A stretch of 64,000 bases of DNA from Evtepia gabavorous (GCF_003425665.1 NZ_QQRQ01000002.1:140671-204670), one strand, 5' to 3'. Shown: positions 33,610-42,476, counted from the first letter of the stretch. The notes: a model not told the origin generated them from the sequence alone. Numbers and translations: made by a program.

Positions 33610-33637
33610 TTGACAGGGGAAAAATCCGTGATAAAAT
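33610..33637 (+). promoter_or_regulatory. Promoter of the alaS T-box transcript
   Basis: TTGACA (33610-33615), 16-base spacer, TAAAAT (33632-33637). It lies just upstream of the T-box leader; the 33479-33609 stretch before it holds no gene and only GC-rich spacer with a GCCCGGCGGCGC/GCGCCGCCGGGC hairpin that could terminate patA. Confidence 0.75.
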
Positions 33638-33642
33638 GAAAA

Positions 33643-33886
33643 AGCGATAGGATATCTGGCGATGAGGAAGCCCATGTGCCATGGCCGCCCAAGCGAGAGG
33701 GGAAGCGGTGAGAGCCCCTTGGCCCAGCCCGGCACAGCGCCACTTCCGAGCCGCCCGGGAGGACCGGGCCGGGCCATTCCCGTTACAGGATGAACCAAGA
33801 GGCAGAAGGCCGCCAGGCGTTCTGTGAATTAGGGTGGTACCGCGAAGTAGTTTACTCCGTCCCTGAACAGGGAGGGAGTTTTTTTA
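33643..33886 (+). promoter_or_regulatory. T-box riboswitch leader of alaS
   Basis: The diagnostic T-box GGGTGGTACCGCG is at 33832-33844. It is followed by a terminator, ACTCC-GTCCCT / AGGGA-GGGAGT with T tract (33854-33886), which competes with the antiterminator formed by the T-box. The roughly 190 bases upstream carry the Stem I region. A GCC codon followed by A, within CAGCGCCACTTCC around 33742-33754, is a plausible alanine specifier, though the fold was not computed. Uncharged tRNA-Ala should allow read-through into alaS. Confidence 0.9.
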
Positions 33887-33918
33887 TTTTATTTTTCTGA
33901 GACATCGGAGGTATGTTT

Positions 33919-36579
33919 ATGCATAAGTACTACGGTTTGAACGAGCTGCGGGAGATGTTCCTGACTTTTTTTGAGTCCAAGGGCCACCTCCGCCTGCCCA
34001 GTTTTCCCCTGGTGCCGGAGAACGACCCGTCCCTGCTGCTGATCAACGCCGGCATGGCCCCCATGAAGCCCTGGTTCAAGGGGGAGGAGGAGCCCCCCCG
34101 GAAGCGGGTGTGCACCTGCCAGAAGTGCATCCGCACCGGCGACATTGAGAACATCGGCCACACCGCCCGCCACGGCACCTACTTTGAGATGCTGGGGAAC
34201 TTCTCCTTTGGGGATTACTTCAAGCACGACGCCATTCAGTGGACCTGGGAGTTCCTCACCGACCCCAAGTGGGTGGGTCTGGAGGCGGACCGGCTCTATC
34301 CTTCGGTCTACCTGGAGGACGACGAGGCATTCAACATTTGGCGGGATGTGGTGGGGATTCCCGAGGATCGGATCTACCGCATGGGCAAGGAGGACAACTT
34401 CTGGGAGCACGGCTCCGGCCCCTGCGGCCCCTGCTCCGAGGTCTACTATGACCGGGGGGAGGCTTTCGGCTGCGGCAGCCCTGACTGCAAGCCCGGCTGT
34501 GACTGCGACCGGTATATGGAGGTCTGGAACAACGTCTTTACCCAGTTTGACAACGATGGGGAGGGCCACTACACCGAACTGGCCCAGAAGAACATTGACA
34601 CGGGCATGGGCCTGGAGCGGCTGGCTGTGGTGTGCCAGAATGTAAACTCCCTGTTCGATGTGGACACGGTGATGAACATCACCAACAAGGTCTCTGACAT
34701 CACCGGCGCCCATTACGGGGACAGCGAGGCCAGCGACGTGTCCCTGCGGATCATCACCGACCACATTCGCTCGGCCACCTTTATGATCTGCGATGGGGTG
34801 CTGCCCTCCAACGAGGGGCGGGGCTATGTGCTGCGCCGGCTCCTCCGCCGGGCGGCCCGCCACGGCAAGCTGCTGGGGGTGAATGAGCCCTTCCTGTATC
34901 AGATCATCGACACCGTCATCCATGAGAATGAGGGGGAGTACAAGGACCTGCGGCAGAAGCAGGACTATATCACCAAAGTCATCCGCACCGAGGAGGAGAA
35001 CTTTGCCAAAACCATCGACGGGGGCATGAAGATTTTCTCCGAGCTGCTGGCCGAGCACAAGGCCAAGGGGGAGACCCAGTTTGCCGGCAGCGACGCCTTT
35101 AAGCTCTATGACACCTACGGCTTCCCGGTGGACCTCACCGAGGAGATGGTCCGGGACGAGGGGATGACCCTGGACCGGGCGGGCTTTGACCAGGAGATGG
35201 AGGCCCAGCGGGTCCGGGCCCGGAAGGCCCGAGAGGCCCTGGGGGACCTGGGCTGGTCCGGTGTGGAGTTTGGCAAGGAGGTGCCCGCCACGGTCTTTGA
35301 TGGCTATGCCCAGACCACCCTCACCGGAGCCAAGGTGCTGGCCATTGTGGCGGAGGACACCCTGGTGGATGAGATCATTCCCGGGGTGGAGGCCATTGTG
35401 GTGCTGGACCGCACCACCTTCTATGCGGAGATGGGCGGCCAGGTGGCCGACCATGGCACCCTGGCCAAGAGCGGCCCCGAGGGCGGTCTGTTCCAGGTGA
35501 CCGACGTGCAGAAGAACAAGGGCGGCAAATACATGCACTATGGCAAGCTCACCCAGGGGAGCCTGAAGGTGGGCGATGTGGTCACCACTGCGGTGGACCC
35601 GGTGCGCCGGGCGGCCATTATGCGGGCCCACACCGCCACCCATCTGCTGGACAAGGCCCTGCGCACCGTGCTGGGGGACCATGTCCACCAGGCCGGCTCC
35701 CTGGTGGAGCCCGACCGGCTGCGTTTTGACTTCACCCACTTCTCCGCCCTGACCGCGGAGGAGCTGGCCCAGGTCAGTGCCATGGTCAACGAGGCCATTC
35801 TGGAGGGCTACGACGTGGTCACCGAGGAACTGCCCATTGAGCAGGCCAAGAAGAAAGGGGCCATTGCTCTCTTTGGCGAGAAGTACGGCGACGTGGTCCG
35901 GGTGGTGGACATGGGTGAGGGCTACTCCGTGGAGTTCTGCGGCGGCACCCACCTGTCCAACACCGCCAAGGTGGGGGTCTTCCACGTGAGCAGCGAGTTC
36001 TCCGTGGCCTCCGGGGTGCGCCGGATTGAGGCCACCACCGGCAAACTCTCCCTGGAGGTTATGAACCGGAATCAGGAGCTGCTCTTTGAGGCGGCGGCGG
36101 CCATGAAGGCCAAGCCCGGCGAGCTCCGGGAAAAGGCCAAGGCGGCCATGGCGGAGATCAAGCAGCTCCACCAGGTGATCGAAAAATTTGAGGCGGAGGC
36201 CTCCCTGGGCCAGGCCCGCCAGTTCCTGATGGCGGCCAAGGATGTGGGAGAACTGAAGGTGCTTACCGCCCACCGCCCAGGGATGGATGGAAACGCCCTG
36301 CGGCAGATGGGGGATTTCCTCCGGGACAAGGAGCCCAATGTGGTGGCGGTACTGGCCTCCACCAACGAGGAGAAGATCACCTTCCTGGCTGTTTGCGGCA
36401 AGCAGGCCATTGCCAAGGGCATCAAGGCGGGGGACCTGGTGAAAAGTGTCTGCGCCCTCTGCGGCGGCAAGGGCGGCGGCAAGCCGGACAGCGCCATGGG
36501 CGGCGGCAAGGACCCGCTGAAGCTGGACGACGCTCTGGCCTCGGTGGACGACTTTGTGGCCGTGAAGCTGGGCCTGTGA
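33919..36579 (+). CDS. alaS: Alanyl-tRNA synthetase
   Basis: 886 residues, full length. Class II core at the N-terminus (motif 1 region LREMFLTFFESKGH; motif 2 RHGTYFEMLGNFSFGDYF; motif 3 GRGYVLRRLLRRAARHG near 295-311), then the editing domain with HTATHLL (about 570-576) and CGGTH (about 673-677) zinc/water ligands, and the C-terminal Ala-rich C-Ala domain (about 700-886). ATG 33919 is preferred to 33913 because GGAGG lies 7 bases upstream of it but abuts the first ATG. Expression is controlled by the T-box leader. A cupin and a HIT gene follow. Confidence 0.97.
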   Translation: MHKYYGLNELREMFLTFFESKGHLRLPSFPLVPENDPSLLLINAGMAPMKPWFKGEEEPPRKRVCTCQKCIRTGDIENIGHTARHGTYFEMLGNFSFGDYFKHDAIQWTWEFLTDPKWVGLEADRLYPSVYLEDDEAFNIWRDVVGIPEDRIYRMGKEDNFWEHGSGPCGPCSEVYYDRGEAFGCGSPDCKPGCDCDRYMEVWNNVFTQFDNDGEGHYTELAQKNIDTGMGLERLAVVCQNVNSLFDVDTVMNITNKVSDITGAHYGDSEASDVSLRIITDHIRSATFMICDGVLPSNEGRGYVLRRLLRRAARHGKLLGVNEPFLYQIIDTVIHENEGEYKDLRQKQDYITKVIRTEEENFAKTIDGGMKIFSELLAEHKAKGETQFAGSDAFKLYDTYGFPVDLTEEMVRDEGMTLDRAGFDQEMEAQRVRARKAREALGDLGWSGVEFGKEVPATVFDGYAQTTLTGAKVLAIVAEDTLVDEIIPGVEAIVVLDRTTFYAEMGGQVADHGTLAKSGPEGGLFQVTDVQKNKGGKYMHYGKLTQGSLKVGDVVTTAVDPVRRAAIMRAHTATHLLDKALRTVLGDHVHQAGSLVEPDRLRFDFTHFSALTAEELAQVSAMVNEAILEGYDVVTEELPIEQAKKKGAIALFGEKYGDVVRVVDMGEGYSVEFCGGTHLSNTAKVGVFHVSSEFSVASGVRRIEATTGKLSLEVMNRNQELLFEAAAAMKAKPGELREKAKAAMAEIKQLHQVIEKFEAEASLGQARQFLMAAKDVGELKVLTAHRPGMDGNALRQMGDFLRDKEPNVVAVLASTNEEKITFLAVCGKQAIAKGIKAGDLVKSVCALCGGKGGGKPDSAMGGGKDPLKLDDALASVDDFVAVKLGL

Positions 36580-36591
36580 GGGGGCGGAACC

Positions 36592-36924
36592 ATGCTGCTT
36601 GACTTTGCCAAAATTCCAGTGGAGCCTGTGGCCAATATGCGGGGCGGCCAGGGGACTGTGCTGCTGCAGAAAACGGTCCAGGGACCGGTCAAGGTGATGC
36701 GGGGGGTACTGCCTCCCGGCGCGACCATTGGAATGCATTCCCATGAGACCAATTGTGAAGTGATCTATATTCTATCGGGCACCGGCCAGGTCCTCTGTGA
36801 CGGGGTGCAGGAGCCGCTGGGCCCTGGCGCTTGTCACTACTGCCCCAAGGGCCATGGGCACAGTCTCCAAAACACAGGCCCCCTTCCCTTGGAGTTCTTT
36901 GCCGTGGTGCCCGAGGCGCCATAA
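36592..36924 (+). CDS. Small cupin-domain protein
   Basis: 110 residues, one cupin barrel. Cupin motif 1 G(X)5HXH(X)3-4E is partly matched by PGATIGMHSHETNCEVIYILSG (His49, His51 and Glu56 region), and motif 2 by GACHYCPKGHGHSLQN. The metal-binding His pattern suggests a metal-dependent isomerase or small-molecule binding role, unknown. It starts 12 bases after alaS with a weak GGGGCGGAA site and is followed by the HIT gene, so it is probably carried on the alaS transcript. Confidence 0.82.
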   Translation: MLLDFAKIPVEPVANMRGGQGTVLLQKTVQGPVKVMRGVLPPGATIGMHSHETNCEVIYILSGTGQVLCDGVQEPLGPGACHYCPKGHGHSLQNTGPLPLEFFAVVPEAP

Positions 36925-36955
36925 CCCCGATATTCATAGAAAGGAGCGCGATACC

Positions 36956-37294
36956 ATGAGCGACTGTTTGTTTTGTAAAATCGCCGGGGGAGAAATTCCC
37001 TCCCAAAAGGTCTATGAGGACGAACTGGTCTATGCCTTTTATGACATTGATCCCCAGGCGCCCACCCATTTCCTGGTGATTCCCAAGGCCCACATTGCAT
37101 CCTGCGGGGAGATTACGGCGGAAAATTCCGCCGTGGTGGCCCACTGCTTTGAGGTGATTTCCAAGGTCACCAAGGACCTGGGCATTGCCCAGTTCCGGGT
37201 GGTCTCCAACTGTGGAGAGCAGGCGGGGCAGAGCGTGTTCCACCTGCACTTCCACGTGCTGGCGGGACGGGACATGACCTGGCCGCCGGGATGA
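36956..37294 (+). CDS. HIT-family nucleotide hydrolase (HinT-like)
   Basis: 112 residues. CLFCKIAGGEIPSQKVYED opens a HIT domain, and the catalytic triad motif HLHFHVLAGR (His-x-His-x-His) is at about 95-104. HinT-type enzymes hydrolyse adenosine 5'-phosphoramidates and aminoacyl-adenylates, which fits its place downstream of alaS. AAAGGAG precedes the ATG. Confidence 0.92.
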   Translation: MSDCLFCKIAGGEIPSQKVYEDELVYAFYDIDPQAPTHFLVIPKAHIASCGEITAENSAVVAHCFEVISKVTKDLGIAQFRVVSNCGEQAGQSVFHLHFHVLAGRDMTWPPG

Positions 37295-37300
37295 AAAACA

Positions 37301-37328
37301 GGAGCGCCCCAGCTTTGCCGGGGCGCTC
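37301..37328. terminator. Hairpin after the HIT gene
   Basis: GAGCGCCCC / GGGGCGCTC (37302-37310, 37320-37328) form a 9-bp stem. No T tract follows on the plus strand; five T residues flank it on the minus strand, where no gene reads through. Confidence 0.5.
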
Positions 37329-37390
37329 TCCAATCAGAATAGGGTTTGCCGAACCTGGACAGCGGAAGGCTGGGAAAAGGTTTGCGGGGG

Positions 37391-37427
37391 CGCCCTGGCC
37401 CAACTGGTGCCAGGGTGTCTCTTTTTC
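37391..37427 (+). terminator. Terminator before the XRE-comEC unit
   Basis: CGCCCTGGC / GCCAGGGTG (37391-37399, 37409-37417), nine pairs including one G-U, followed by TCTCTTTTT. It isolates the XRE-comEC unit from the alaS transcript. A GCAATATTGC palindrome (37464-37473) and TTGCAA (37448-37453) lie just downstream and could be operator sites for the XRE protein. Confidence 0.75.
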
Positions 37428-37518
37428 AGAGTGAAGTGTGGGGAAAATTGCAACTATATGGTGGCAATATTGCGGGGAAAAGCGACAAAATAGTAGCCTT
37501 TTCTTGAGGTGTTGCACG

Positions 37519-37722
37519 ATGTATTTTCCTCGGATTGAAGACCTGCGCATTGACAGTGACAGGAAACAGTATGAAGTTGCGGCATACCTCCACTTGAACC
37601 GGGAGGTGTACCGGCGCTACGAGAAAGGCGAGCGGGAGATTCCCGTGTGGGCGGTGATTCAGCTGGCCCGGCTGTATGGAACCAGCACGGACTATATCCT
37701 GGGCTTGTCAGACCGGCGATGA
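37519..37722 (+). CDS. Short XRE-family helix-turn-helix protein
   Basis: 67 residues, essentially a bare HTH_3/XRE domain: LRIDSDRKQYEVAAYLHLNREVYRRYEKGEREIPVWAVIQLARLYGTSTDYILG. The recognition helix region is NREVYRRYEKGER. A short coupled regulator with no effector domain. Its stop overlaps the comEC start (ATGA), so the two proteins are made in a fixed ratio. ATG 37519 has GAGGT 9 bases upstream; the 224-base gap upstream has no other gene. Confidence 0.85.
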   Translation: MYFPRIEDLRIDSDRKQYEVAAYLHLNREVYRRYEKGEREIPVWAVIQLARLYGTSTDYILGLSDRR

Positions 37723-39971
37723 TTCTATTGTGGTTTACCGCAGGGGTGGTGCCCGCTGTCCTGCTGGGGGTGTATCTGCCCTGGAGTGCCTGGGTGCTGC
37801 CGGTGGGCTTGGGCAGCCTGGCGGCGGGATTTTTGTTCAAAGGGCTGAAAAAATGGCCCCCTCTGCGCCGGTTCCTCTTTGGGGCCGGGGCGATCTTGGT
37901 GTGGCTGGCGGTGTACAGCGCGCTCTTTCACGCCCCGGCACAGGACTTGGAGCACCGCACCATCCAAATGGAGGCCGTGGTGACCCAGTGGCCGGAGGAG
38001 ACCGACTACGGGGTTCGGGTGCCGGTCCGGGCGGGGGAGAGGGAAGGCCGGAAGGTGTCCGCGCTGTTTTATGGACCGGCGGACCTGGCGGACCTGCGCC
38101 CGGGGGACCGGATATCCTGCGTGGCCCGCTGTACCCCGGCGGAGGAGCTGGGGGGAGAGGAGAGCCTGTACTACCCCTCCCAGGGCATTCTGCTTCGGAT
38201 GAAGGGATATGGCCAGGTAATGGTGACCCGGGGGGAGAGTAGTTCAGTCCGATATGCCCTGACCATTCTGGCCGGGGAGATCCGGGCCATGCTGGACCAG
38301 CTGTATCCCCCCAGGGAGGCTGGGTTTCTCCATGCCCTTCTCACAGGGGATAAGACCGGCCTGGAGGAGACCGACCGGAACAACCTCAACCGCGTAGGGC
38401 TGGGGCATGTGGTGGTGGTTTCTGGCCTTCATGTGACCTTTTTGATGGGGTTTTTGACGTTGTTTCTGGACCCAAAGAAAAAGGGACAACTGGGGCTTCT
38501 TCTGCTGATCCTGGTGCTCTTCTGCCTGATGACGGGCAACGGCCCGGGGACGGTGCGGGCCACCGTCCTCTGTGCCATGGCCCTGCTGGCCCAGCAGCTG
38601 GGGCGGGACTACCACAGCCTCACCGGCCTGTGCGCGGCACTGTTGGTGCTTCTGGCGGCCAACCCTTATGCGGCGGCCAACGCGGGTCTGCAGTTCTCCT
38701 TCCTGTCCACCTTGGGCATTCTGCTCTTTGGACAGCGGTGGAGCAAGGCCTGGCTGGCACAGGTCCCCAAAAGGGCCCGGCGGTGGGCCGCCCCCTTTTT
38801 CGGGGTGGCCGCGATCAGTCTGGGGGCCATGGTGTTTACCGTGCCGCTGTCTGCGGGGTATTTTGGGCGGTTTTCCCTCATCGCCCCCCTGACCAATCTC
38901 ATGACCAGCTGGGCGGTTACCCTGGCCTTTGTGGGCGGGGCACTGTCCGTGGCGGTGGGGGCGGTGGTGTTCCCGCTGGGGCAGGGCTTGGCGGCGCTGG
39001 TGGGATTTCCCATCCGCTTTTTCCTGGGCTGCGCGGCCCAGGCCAGCCGGCTGGGCCTGGCCTCGGTGGACCTGGACCGGGGGTACTACGCCCTGTGGGC
39101 CCTGTTTGTCTATGGCGTTTTTCTGCTGTATTTGTTGGCGCCGGTGCCTGGAAAGCGCCCGGTTGTGCCGGTGTGCGCCTGCGTGGTGACCCTGTGCCTG
39201 TCCGCGCTGCTCACTGCCAAGACGGTTCAGCGGCAGGACCTGGCCCTGACGGTGCTGGATGTGGGCCAGGGGCAGAGCGTGGTGGTGACCTCGGGGCATG
39301 CCCGGGCCCTGATCGACTGCGGCGGAACCCGGGACCCGGGGGACACCGCGGCCACCTATTTGCAGTCGTTGGGGCGGAGTGAGCTGGACCTGCTCATTCT
39401 CACCCATTTTCACGCGGACCACGCTGGCGGGGTGCTGGAGCTCATGGACCGGGTGAAGGTCCGGGCCCTGGCGGTCCCCGACGTGGACCGGGACAACCCG
39501 CTCCGGCAGGAGATTACAGCCCGGGCGGCGGCGGAAAATATTCCCGTTTACTATGTGACGGAGACCAGCCAAGTGACCCTGGGCCGGGCGGAGATCACCT
39601 TATATCCGCCAGTGACAGCGGGGAAGGACGCCAATGAGCAATGCCTGTCCGTCCTCTGCGCCAGGAAGGGATGGGAGGCGCTGCTGACCGGGGATATGCC
39701 GGCGGCGGCCGAGGCCAAGCTGGTGGCCCGGGAGAACCTGCCGGAAGTGGAGGTCCTGGTGGCGGGACACCACGGCTCCAAGCAGTCAACCAGTCAAGCC
39801 CTGCTGGAAGCGGTTGCCCCGGAGACGGTGGTGATCTCCGTGGGGCAGAATACCTACGGACATCCCGCGCCGGAGACCCTTGCCCGGCTGTCGGCGGCGG
39901 GGGCCCAGGTGTACCGCACCGACCGGCAGGGCGGGATCACCGTGTATGCCCAGAGTGGGGAGGAAACGTGA
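37719..39971 (+). CDS. comEC: ComEC/Rec2 DNA uptake channel protein
   Basis: 750 residues. N-terminal membrane helices and an OB-like domain (about 60-140), the ComEC competence core with many membrane segments (about 200-480; GDKTGLEETDRNNLNRVGLGHVVVVSGLHVTF is diagnostic), and a C-terminal MBL domain (about 515-750; DVGQGQSVVV, THFHADHAGG). It forms the channel for single-stranded DNA uptake. No comEA is adjacent, unlike in B. subtilis. The start overlaps the XRE stop; the stop overlaps holA by one base (TGATG). Confidence 0.93.
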   Translation: MILLWFTAGVVPAVLLGVYLPWSAWVLPVGLGSLAAGFLFKGLKKWPPLRRFLFGAGAILVWLAVYSALFHAPAQDLEHRTIQMEAVVTQWPEETDYGVRVPVRAGEREGRKVSALFYGPADLADLRPGDRISCVARCTPAEELGGEESLYYPSQGILLRMKGYGQVMVTRGESSSVRYALTILAGEIRAMLDQLYPPREAGFLHALLTGDKTGLEETDRNNLNRVGLGHVVVVSGLHVTFLMGFLTLFLDPKKKGQLGLLLLILVLFCLMTGNGPGTVRATVLCAMALLAQQLGRDYHSLTGLCAALLVLLAANPYAAANAGLQFSFLSTLGILLFGQRWSKAWLAQVPKRARRWAAPFFGVAAISLGAMVFTVPLSAGYFGRFSLIAPLTNLMTSWAVTLAFVGGALSVAVGAVVFPLGQGLAALVGFPIRFFLGCAAQASRLGLASVDLDRGYYALWALFVYGVFLLYLLAPVPGKRPVVPVCACVVTLCLSALLTAKTVQRQDLALTVLDVGQGQSVVVTSGHARALIDCGGTRDPGDTAATYLQSLGRSELDLLILTHFHADHAGGVLELMDRVKVRALAVPDVDRDNPLRQEITARAAAENIPVYYVTETSQVTLGRAEITLYPPVTAGKDANEQCLSVLCARKGWEALLTGDMPAAAEAKLVARENLPEVEVLVAGHHGSKQSTSQALLEAVAPETVVISVGQNTYGHPAPETLARLSAAGAQVYRTDRQGGITVYAQSGEET

Positions 39972-41032
39972 TGGCAAAAAAATATGAGAAAAATCCGGGG
40001 CAGGAGGCTTACCGGCAGTTCAAGAAGGCACTTGCCCAGGGGACCTTGGGCTCTCTGTACATCTTTCATGGGGAGGAGGCCTATCTCCGGGACTACTATT
40101 TGGACCAGATGAAGGCCAAACTGATTCCCGCCGGGATGGAGAGCTTCAACTACCATCTCCTGCCGGGCAAGACCCTCACCGCCCAGCAGCTGGCGGAGAC
40201 GGTGGATGCCCTGCCCATGATGAGCCAGCGCACCTTGGTGGTGGTCAGCGACTATGACCTCTTCAAAGCCCCCGAGGCCGAGCGGAACGCCATGACCCAG
40301 ATTCTCTCCGATCTGCCGGAGTACTGCTGTCTGGTCTTTGTCTATGACACGGTGCCCTACAAACGGGATGCCCGCATGAAAAAATTGTCCGGGGTTATCC
40401 GGGACAAAGGGGCGGAGGTGGCCTTCGTCCGGCAGGGACAGAGTGATCTGGTGGACTGGATTGTCCGCCGGTTCCGGGCCTTGGGCCACGACATTGACAC
40501 GGCGGACGCCCAATACCTGATCTTCCTCTGCGGTGACCTGATGAACGGCCTGATTTCCGAGATCGGAAAGATCGGGGCGTACGCCCAGAATCGCCGGGTC
40601 ACCCGGCAGGACATTGACGCGGTGGCCATCCCCGTCATTGACGCGGTGGTGTTCCAGATGACCGATGCCCTCACCCGAAAGGAAATGGACCGGGCCTTTT
40701 CCGTGCTCCATGATCTGCTGCGCCTCCAGCAGGCCCCGATTATGATTTTAGCGGTGCTGGGCAAGCACTTCCGGCAGCTCTACACAGCCCGGGTGGCCCT
40801 GGAGTCTGGAGAGGGGAGCCGGTGGCTCATGGAACTGTGGGGGATGCGGTCGGCCTATCCGGCGGACAAGCTGATGGAAGGGGCCCGCCGCCATGGGCTG
40901 GACTGGTGCCGCCAGGCCATGCGCCGGTGCGCGGAGACCGACCTGGCTATGAAGTCGGTGTCTGGGGCCGACGCCAAGGAACTGCTGGTCTCCCTGGTGC
41001 TGGAGCTGGCGGCAGGAGGGACAGCATGCTGA
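39971..41032 (+). CDS. holA: DNA polymerase III delta subunit
   Basis: 353 residues, AAA+ clamp-loader wrench subunit. Features are SLYIFHGEEAYLRDYYLDQM (about 27-46; the non-catalytic P-loop position), the linker VVVSDYDLF, ISEIGKIGAYA near 197 and a C-terminal helical collar (about 215-345; ILAVLGKHFRQLYTARVAL). It loads the beta clamp with tau/gamma and delta-prime. comEC-holA is a frequent gene pair in Firmicutes. The stop overlaps rnmV by 7 bases. Confidence 0.92.
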   Translation: MAKKYEKNPGQEAYRQFKKALAQGTLGSLYIFHGEEAYLRDYYLDQMKAKLIPAGMESFNYHLLPGKTLTAQQLAETVDALPMMSQRTLVVVSDYDLFKAPEAERNAMTQILSDLPEYCCLVFVYDTVPYKRDARMKKLSGVIRDKGAEVAFVRQGQSDLVDWIVRRFRALGHDIDTADAQYLIFLCGDLMNGLISEIGKIGAYAQNRRVTRQDIDAVAIPVIDAVVFQMTDALTRKEMDRAFSVLHDLLRLQQAPIMILAVLGKHFRQLYTARVALESGEGSRWLMELWGMRSAYPADKLMEGARRHGLDWCRQAMRRCAETDLAMKSVSGADAKELLVSLVLELAAGGTAC

Positions 41033-41613
41033 AAATTCGGGAGGCCATTGTGGTGGAGGGCCGATATGACAAAAACACCCTGTCCCAGCTGGTGGACACG
41101 GTGATTTTAGAGACGTCGGGCTTTGGGATTTTTAAGGACCGGGAGACCCTGGCGCTGCTGCGGAGGATCGGGGCGAAACGGGGGCTCATTCTGCTCACCG
41201 ACAGCGACGGCGCGGGATTTGTGATCCGCAATTACTTGAAAGGCACCCTCCCTCCGGAACAGGTCAAACATGCATATATCCCAGACCGCTTCGGAAAGGA
41301 AAAGCGAAAACGCCGGCCGGGGAAGGAGGGAAAGCTTGGTGTGGAGGGGATGTCTCCCACGGTACTGGAGACCGCCCTGCGCCGGGCGGGGGCGACCATT
41401 TTGGGGGAAGAGACCGCCCCGTCCGCTCCTCTGCTGACCAAGGCGGATCTGTTTGCCTGCGGCCTGTCCGGGGGGGCGGGAAGCAGGGAAAAACGGCAGG
41501 CTCTGCTGCGTAAGCTGGGTCTGCCCGCCCACCTGTCCCCCAATGCCATGCTGCCGGTGCTCTCCGCGCTGTATGACCGGCAGACCCTGCTGGAGGAGAT
41601 GCGAAAGCTGTGA
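41026..41613 (+). CDS. rnmV: Ribonuclease M5
   Basis: 195 residues. An N-terminal TOPRIM domain with Glu11 (VVEGRYD) and DSDGAG (59-64, Asp59 and Asp61) binds Mg; the C-terminus is the M5-specific domain. RNase M5 matures 5S rRNA in low-GC Gram-positives with ribosomal protein L18. It usually sits beside ksgA; here it follows holA and precedes a reverse rubrerythrin. ATG 41026 has GGAGGG upstream and overlaps the end of holA. Confidence 0.92.
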   Translation: MLKIREAIVVEGRYDKNTLSQLVDTVILETSGFGIFKDRETLALLRRIGAKRGLILLTDSDGAGFVIRNYLKGTLPPEQVKHAYIPDRFGKEKRKRRPGKEGKLGVEGMSPTVLETALRRAGATILGEETAPSAPLLTKADLFACGLSGGAGSREKRQALLRKLGLPAHLSPNAMLPVLSALYDRQTLLEEMRKL

Positions 41614-41665
41614 CGTAAGTTACACAATTTGACGAAAAAACTACAAAATATATGGGGAAAAGGGG

Positions 41666-41694
41666 TTTACAAAACACCAGATGTGGTGTAAAAT
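41666..41694 (+). promoter_or_regulatory. Promoter with internal dyad for the rubrerythrin gene
   Basis: TTTACA (41666-41671), 17-base spacer, TAAAAT (41689-41694). The spacer holds an ACACCA / TGGTGT dyad (41674-41679, 41684-41689) that reaches the -10. A repressor site there would fit redox control. The leader (41700-41790) has a further CTTAGA / TCTAAG stem. Confidence 0.7.
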
Positions 41695-41790
41695 AAACCT
41701 GCTTAGATGGACAAGCTTTTGTTGGTCTAAGATCAATTTTTAACGACCATGCGCTTTCCCGGAAGGCGCGGATGATGGAGGAATACAGTT

Positions 41791-42336
41791 ATGAGCAAGT
41801 ATGTCTGCAGTGTTTGTGGTTATGTGCATGAGGGCGATCAGCCCCCCAAGGAATGTCCCCAGTGCAAGGCGCCTGCCAGCAAGTTTGTGGAGCAGGGCCC
41901 CGAGATGAGCTGGGCCGCGGAGCACGTGGTGGGCGTGGCCCAGGGTGCGCCCGAGGATATTATGGAGGACCTGCGGGCCAATTTCAACGGGGAGTGCACC
42001 GAGGTCGGCATGTACCTGGCCATGAGCCGGGTGGCGTATCGGGAAGGCTATCCCGAGATCGGGGAGTATTGGCGCCGGGCGGCCTTTGAGGAGGCCGAGC
42101 ATGCCGCCAAGTTTGCCGAGCTGCTGGGCGAGGTGGTCACCGACTCCACCAAGAAGAACCTGGAGATGCGTGTGGAGGCTGAGAACGGCGCCACCGCCGG
42201 CAAGGTGGATCTGGCCACACGGGCCAAGAAGCTGAACCTGGACGCCATCCACGACACCGTGCATGAGATGGCCCGGGACGAGGCCCGTCACGGCAAGGCG
42301 TTCGAGGGCCTGCTGAAGCGTTACTTCGGCAAGTAA
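41791..42336 (+). CDS. rbr: Reverse rubrerythrin
   Basis: 181 residues with the reversed domain order: N-terminal rubredoxin-type domain with Cys6, Cys9, Cys22 and Cys25, then a four-helix ferritin-like di-iron domain with Glu68/Glu71, Glu101xxHis104 and Glu164xxHis167. Such proteins reduce peroxide and oxygen with NAD(P)H-derived electrons in strict anaerobes. It is monocistronic, with a good promoter and a strong terminator; GGAGG precedes the ATG. Confidence 0.93.
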   Translation: MSKYVCSVCGYVHEGDQPPKECPQCKAPASKFVEQGPEMSWAAEHVVGVAQGAPEDIMEDLRANFNGECTEVGMYLAMSRVAYREGYPEIGEYWRRAAFEEAEHAAKFAELLGEVVTDSTKKNLEMRVEAENGATAGKVDLATRAKKLNLDAIHDTVHEMARDEARHGKAFEGLLKRYFGK

Positions 42337-42349
42337 TTTCTACCGTTTT

Positions 42350-42381
42350 GAGGGTGGGCAGAGATGCCCGCCCTCTTTTTT
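42350..42381 (+). terminator. Terminator after rubrerythrin
   Basis: GAGGGTGGGC / GCCCGCCCTC (42350-42359, 42366-42375), 10 pairs with one G-U, loop of 6, then six T residues. Confidence 0.9.
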
Positions 42382-42444
42382 GCTGGAAAAAGGTGAAACC
42401 TTCTATCTGCATTTTCCCGCGAAATATAATAAAGTGGATTTTGG

Positions 42445-42476
42445 AAAAGGCCGGGGCAATGGAGCCCGGCCTTTTT
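42445..42476. terminator. Bidirectional terminator
   Basis: AAAAGGCCGGG / CCCGGCCTTTTT arms around GCAATGGAG-like loop (42445-42476). It backs up the rubrerythrin terminator and, read leftwards, ends the minus-strand XRE gene. No gene or promoter was found in the 60 bases between the two terminators. Confidence 0.85.

Noticed and set aside
33889..36744. 951-residue minus-strand open frame opposite alaS
   Set aside because: Shadow of the alaS codon pattern; it has no recognisable domain and would run antisense through the synthetase and its T-box.
42382..42444. Small RNA between two terminators after rubrerythrin
   Set aside because: A TATAAT at 42425-42430 has no -35 partner, and the transcript would be only the second terminator.
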